Below are positions 7,849 to 9,884 of a DNA stretch of 9,884 nt, piece after piece. Location of the stretch: assembly GCA_029864785.1 (NCBI GenBank), contig JAOTST010000033.1:1-9884 (forward strand). The letters run 5' to 3'. A program made the translations under genes and the position numbers. A model generated the notes under the pieces. It had not been told where the DNA came from. It saw only the letters and a list, made by a program, of their open reading frames with translations, and ran no database searches. Within the stretch, counting starts at the first letter, position 1. Every line of letters begins with the position of its first letter. The stretch comes from Chromatiales bacterium (GTDB taxonomy: Bacteria > Pseudomonadota > Gammaproteobacteria > Thiohalomonadales > Thiohalomonadaceae).

Positions 7849-7877
7849 ATCATTTTTTGAGGATGTTGATTAGCTGT

Positions 7878-8334
7878 TTAATTATCACACTTAATATTCT
7901 TAGCGGTATCACGTACTAAGCCGTTATAAGCAAAGATTGTCCAATCTACTGTACCTCGTCCATTGCGTACTTTGTCATTGCTCACAGAACACTTATCGCT
8001 ATAACCACTGTCACAACTGGTGACTTGAGCGCAACCAGATAGATACTTCTTTCTATCTGATGCATATTGAAAGTCATATTTTGCACACAATGAGCCAGAC
8101 TTACAGTAGAGCGTTCCGCTAGCCATCTTCTTCTTGGCTGCTCCTGTATCTTCCTGGGCACACATATCAGCTAGATCACCCATACCCATATCGCGCATCA
8201 TTCTATCGGCACTTTTACCAGCACCTTCAGCCATCACTTCCATAGACGCGCAGCTTTCGGCAATGCTGGAAGCACGTGTCGCCGTACTAATTATGGAGAA
8301 AAAAAATAAGGGTTACAGTTATCGCGTATTTCAT
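7878..8334 (-). pseudogene. secreted 8-cysteine protein, frame broken in a T8 run of the signal peptide
   Basis: I do not recognise the family. The ATG at 8334-8332 has AAGGA six nt upstream and starts a signal peptide, MKYAITVTLIFF, but the frame then reads LHN and stops at TAG. The +1 frame continues without a stop for the rest of the gene. Removing one T from the run of eight at 8299-8306 (A8 on the plus strand), or adding two, joins them. The result is a 151-residue protein with a normal signal peptide ending near STATRA, residues 16-21. The body has eight cysteines (28, 58, 77, 83, 101, 107, 115, 149), enough for four disulfides in the periplasm or outside the cell. The frame's first internal ATG is at 8243 and has no ribosome site, so the 121-residue ORF from there is not the natural protein. 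Causes could be a homopolymer sequencing error, slippage or true inactivation. Confidence 0.7.
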
Positions 8335-8427
8335 ATGCTTTCCTTGTTTATAGTTACTAGTTGTTCTTGTTTAATAAAATTAATTTTTAAATTCTGAGAT
8401 GGAAAATTAATAGCTAATTGGTTTATC

Positions 8428-8442
8428 CTATTTCAGAAATAG
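8428..8442. repeat. short palindrome between the two secreted-protein genes
   Basis: CTATTTCAGAAATAG forms a 6-bp stem with a 3-nt loop just after the stop of the 73-residue gene. It lacks a following T run on the minus strand, so it is not a convincing terminator; it might stabilise or process a shared transcript. Confidence 0.25.
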
Positions 8443-8447
8443 ACAGA

Positions 8448-8669
8448 CTAATTGCCGCTTGTATCTTCATTGTCTTCGTTTTCACCAATATCACGAATTT
8501 CATCAGTTACTGACCTAACTAAATCTTCTGCCATGGTGCCTTCTGCAACATCATCCAGATCGTCAGCAACACAATCCTTCTCTGTCCAAGAGCAGTCGCC
8601 TGCTATCAAACTTGTTGAGAAACAAAGTACACCCACAAGTAATAATAATTTTTTAATATATTTGTGCAT
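8448..8669 (-). CDS. tiny acidic secreted protein
   Basis: The 73-residue protein has a clear signal peptide, MHKYIKKLLLLVGVLCFSTSLIA, with likely cleavage before GDCSW. The mature part of about 50 residues has two cysteines (26 and 33), which could pair. More than a third of its residues are Asp or Glu and only three are Lys or Arg. It ends in the hydrophilic tail IGENEDNEDTSGN. AAGGAA lies six nt before the ATG, supporting the start. I recognise no family. It lies between the ankyrin gene and the 8-Cys gene on the same strand, 113 bp from each, so it may be an operon partner. An acidic small partner could neutralise or chaperone a basic one; this is inference only. Confidence 0.65.
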   Translation of the reverse strand: MHKYIKKLLLLVGVLCFSTSLIAGDCSWTEKDCVADDLDDVAEGTMAEDLVRSVTDEIRDIGENEDNEDTSGN

Positions 8670-8783
8670 TTTTATTCCTTAATTTTTTCTCACTAAAGTT
8701 TAATCGACAGAATTGTGAGGAGTTTGCATCTGTCACGGTATAAATTATTAACGCTATTTAAAGATAGAAAAATATTAACAGCC

Positions 8784-9884
8784 CTATCGGGCAACACCTC
8801 TTCCCGGTGTCCTGTTGACCTTTTTCGGGGTACACAAACAGCTAAACGTCTGCCCGTCTTTTAAGGTGAGTTCTACTTTGTCAAAAAACCTTCTTTTCTC
8901 TATGATCTCTCTATTCCATGTTGGTCGGATTTGGCGACCGACGCTGAAATTTTTATTCCCACATGTTCTCGTCATATGTTCATTAGCCTTTCGCAGTAAA
9001 GTAGGTTCTGCACCATCGGAACGCAGGTGATCTATACCCTTAGATGTAAGGATGGGCAGTGGGTGTGTAGAGAGCGGAGGGGTGAATGTAGTGCATTTAT
9101 CAGCCTGGGAACGACCACTTGGCTGGGAAGTATTTGTAGGGTTATAAGCTACAGATGTATTGCTGTTGCGAGGTTTAGATGAAGCATTGCTATTCAATCG
9201 AGATTGAGTAGGGTTCACAGGAATAACAGTGTTTGCAGAGGTGTTTTTCTGATTCTTACTGTTAGTTTGACTGGCAATACGATTCAATTGTTGCTGGTAG
9301 AGTGATGGTTTACGCTGTTTAAGTTTTTGTTGTTTAATTATTTCTTGATACTTTTTCATTTCCTCGTTGTAAATTGCTGAAGCACTTTGCTGTTGGCTTC
9401 GGGTATTCATCATTTCTCTTACAGTTGGGTTGTTTGATCGGGCAGGGCTGCTGTCTTGCAACGATTTTTGATACATATTGCTCAGCTGTTTGCCTTTGCC
9501 ATCTTTTACCCATATATCGTTAACGGTTGCCGACATAACCTTAGCTCTATTGTTAGCAGATATATTTGCACTGCCAGCAATGCCTGCAACAGCAACAGTT
9601 GCAAATATTTTACCAAAGCTGCTTGAGCGTTTTTTATTAGTTCTTCCACCATATGCCGCGAGAGCGGCTGATGTTTTCTTATATCCTTTTCCAAGATCGC
9701 TTGCTGTTTGGCCTTTTCTGTTTCTTAAGTTAGGGCTGGCACCATATTGTAATAGCGCCTCCACGGTACTATATCGACCTTCATTAGCCGCCAAATGCAA
9801 TGCGGTATCTCCATCTTTATCTTTGATATCAGGGTCGGCTCCGGCTTTTAAAAACTGTTTCATTGTTTTCATGTATCCCTTGCT
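8784..9884 (-). CDS. ankyrin-repeat protein with low-complexity linker and C-terminal Cys domain (5' end probably outside window)
   Basis: The frame is open to the right edge. The visible part from ATG 9872 is 362 residues. It begins mid-repeat: MKTMKQFLKAGADPDIKDKD is the second half of an ankyrin unit, and SKGY just before it also fits, so the real start probably lies beyond the window. AAGGG before the ATG leaves an internal start possible. A full repeat (GDTALHLAANEG...LLQYGASPNLRNRK, 21-53) and a degenerate one (54-79) follow. Next come a weakly hydrophobic stretch (FGKIFATVAVAGIAG, 86-100) and a long Ser/Asn/Gln/Lys-rich linker (about 135-255). The basic C-terminal region has four cysteines (260, 304, 345, 347), including FSCLC. 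Ankyrin repeats bind proteins; the C-terminal part is unknown. A 4-bp GCCC/GGGC hairpin overlaps the stop, followed by an A/T-rich run, a weak terminator at best. Confidence 0.8.
   Translation of the reverse strand, partial: SKGYMKTMKQFLKAGADPDIKDKDGDTALHLAANEGRYSTVEALLQYGASPNLRNRKGQTASDLGKGYKKTSAALAAYGGRTNKKRSSSFGKIFATVAVAGIAGSANISANNRAKVMSATVNDIWVKDGKGKQLSNMYQKSLQDSSPARSNNPTVREMMNTRSQQQSASAIYNEEMKKYQEIIKQQKLKQRKPSLYQQQLNRIASQTNSKNQKNTSANTVIPVNPTQSRLNSNASSKPRNSNTSVAYNPTNTSQPSGRSQADKCTTFTPPLSTHPLPILTSKGIDHLRSDGAEPTLLRKANEHMTRTCGNKNFSVGRQIRPTWNREIIEKRRFFDKVELTLKDGQTFSCLCTPKKVNRTPGRGVAR

Noticed and set aside
7878..8243. 121-residue ORF from the internal ATG at 8243 as the natural secreted-protein gene
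   Set aside because: No ribosome site is present, and upstream codons in the same frame encode the end of a signal peptide matching the ATG at 8334 across a T8 frameshift.
9506..9694. 62-residue minus-strand ORF inside the ankyrin gene
   Set aside because: It is a same-strand shadow of the ankyrin frame, which has clear repeats.

Overview
The window looks like chromosome from a gammaproteobacterium of moderate G+C. The evidence is the sequence type of the SerRS, CrcB, arsenite methyltransferase and chemoreceptor proteins, and the crcB-serS neighbourhood. Exact taxonomy cannot be read from this stretch. Chemoreception through a haem-c-type sensor and arsenic methylation suggest a free-living or symbiotic redox-active bacterium (inference).

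Layout. (1) 1-1451, minus strand: most of a GT39/PMT_2-type membrane glycosyltransferase whose C-terminus runs off the left edge. (2) 1695-3737, plus strand: crcB (fluoride channel) overlapping a DUF190 gene by 4 bp, followed by serS. (3) 3762-4316, plus: an exported Sel1-repeat protein. (4) 4340-4678, minus: a small conserved-looking unknown protein, divergent from (5) 4785-6004, plus: an arsR-arsM operon with a consensus sigma-70 promoter that predicts a leaderless arsR mRNA, and an inverted repeat centred on the arsR start codon. A strong hairpin at 6018-6051 ends this operon and the convergent chemoreceptor gene. (6) 6064-7605, minus: a methyl-accepting chemotaxis protein with a CxxCH haem site in its periplasmic domain. 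(7) 7606-9884: an A+T-richer accessory stretch, all minus strand. It holds a 12-bp tandem repeat, an 8-cysteine secreted protein whose signal peptide is separated from the body by a frameshift in a T8 run, a tiny acidic secreted protein, and an ankyrin-repeat protein running off the right edge.

How the genes work together. CrcB and the DUF190 protein probably act together in fluoride tolerance. ArsR should sense As(III) and repress its own operon, and ArsM methylates the arsenite. No arsenic efflux gene is in view. The three right-hand genes match no family I know; they may be a small exported or host-interaction cluster, but that is inference. The most unusual points are the leaderless arsR with an operator over its start codon, the homopolymer frameshift in the secreted protein, and the haem-binding chemoreceptor.
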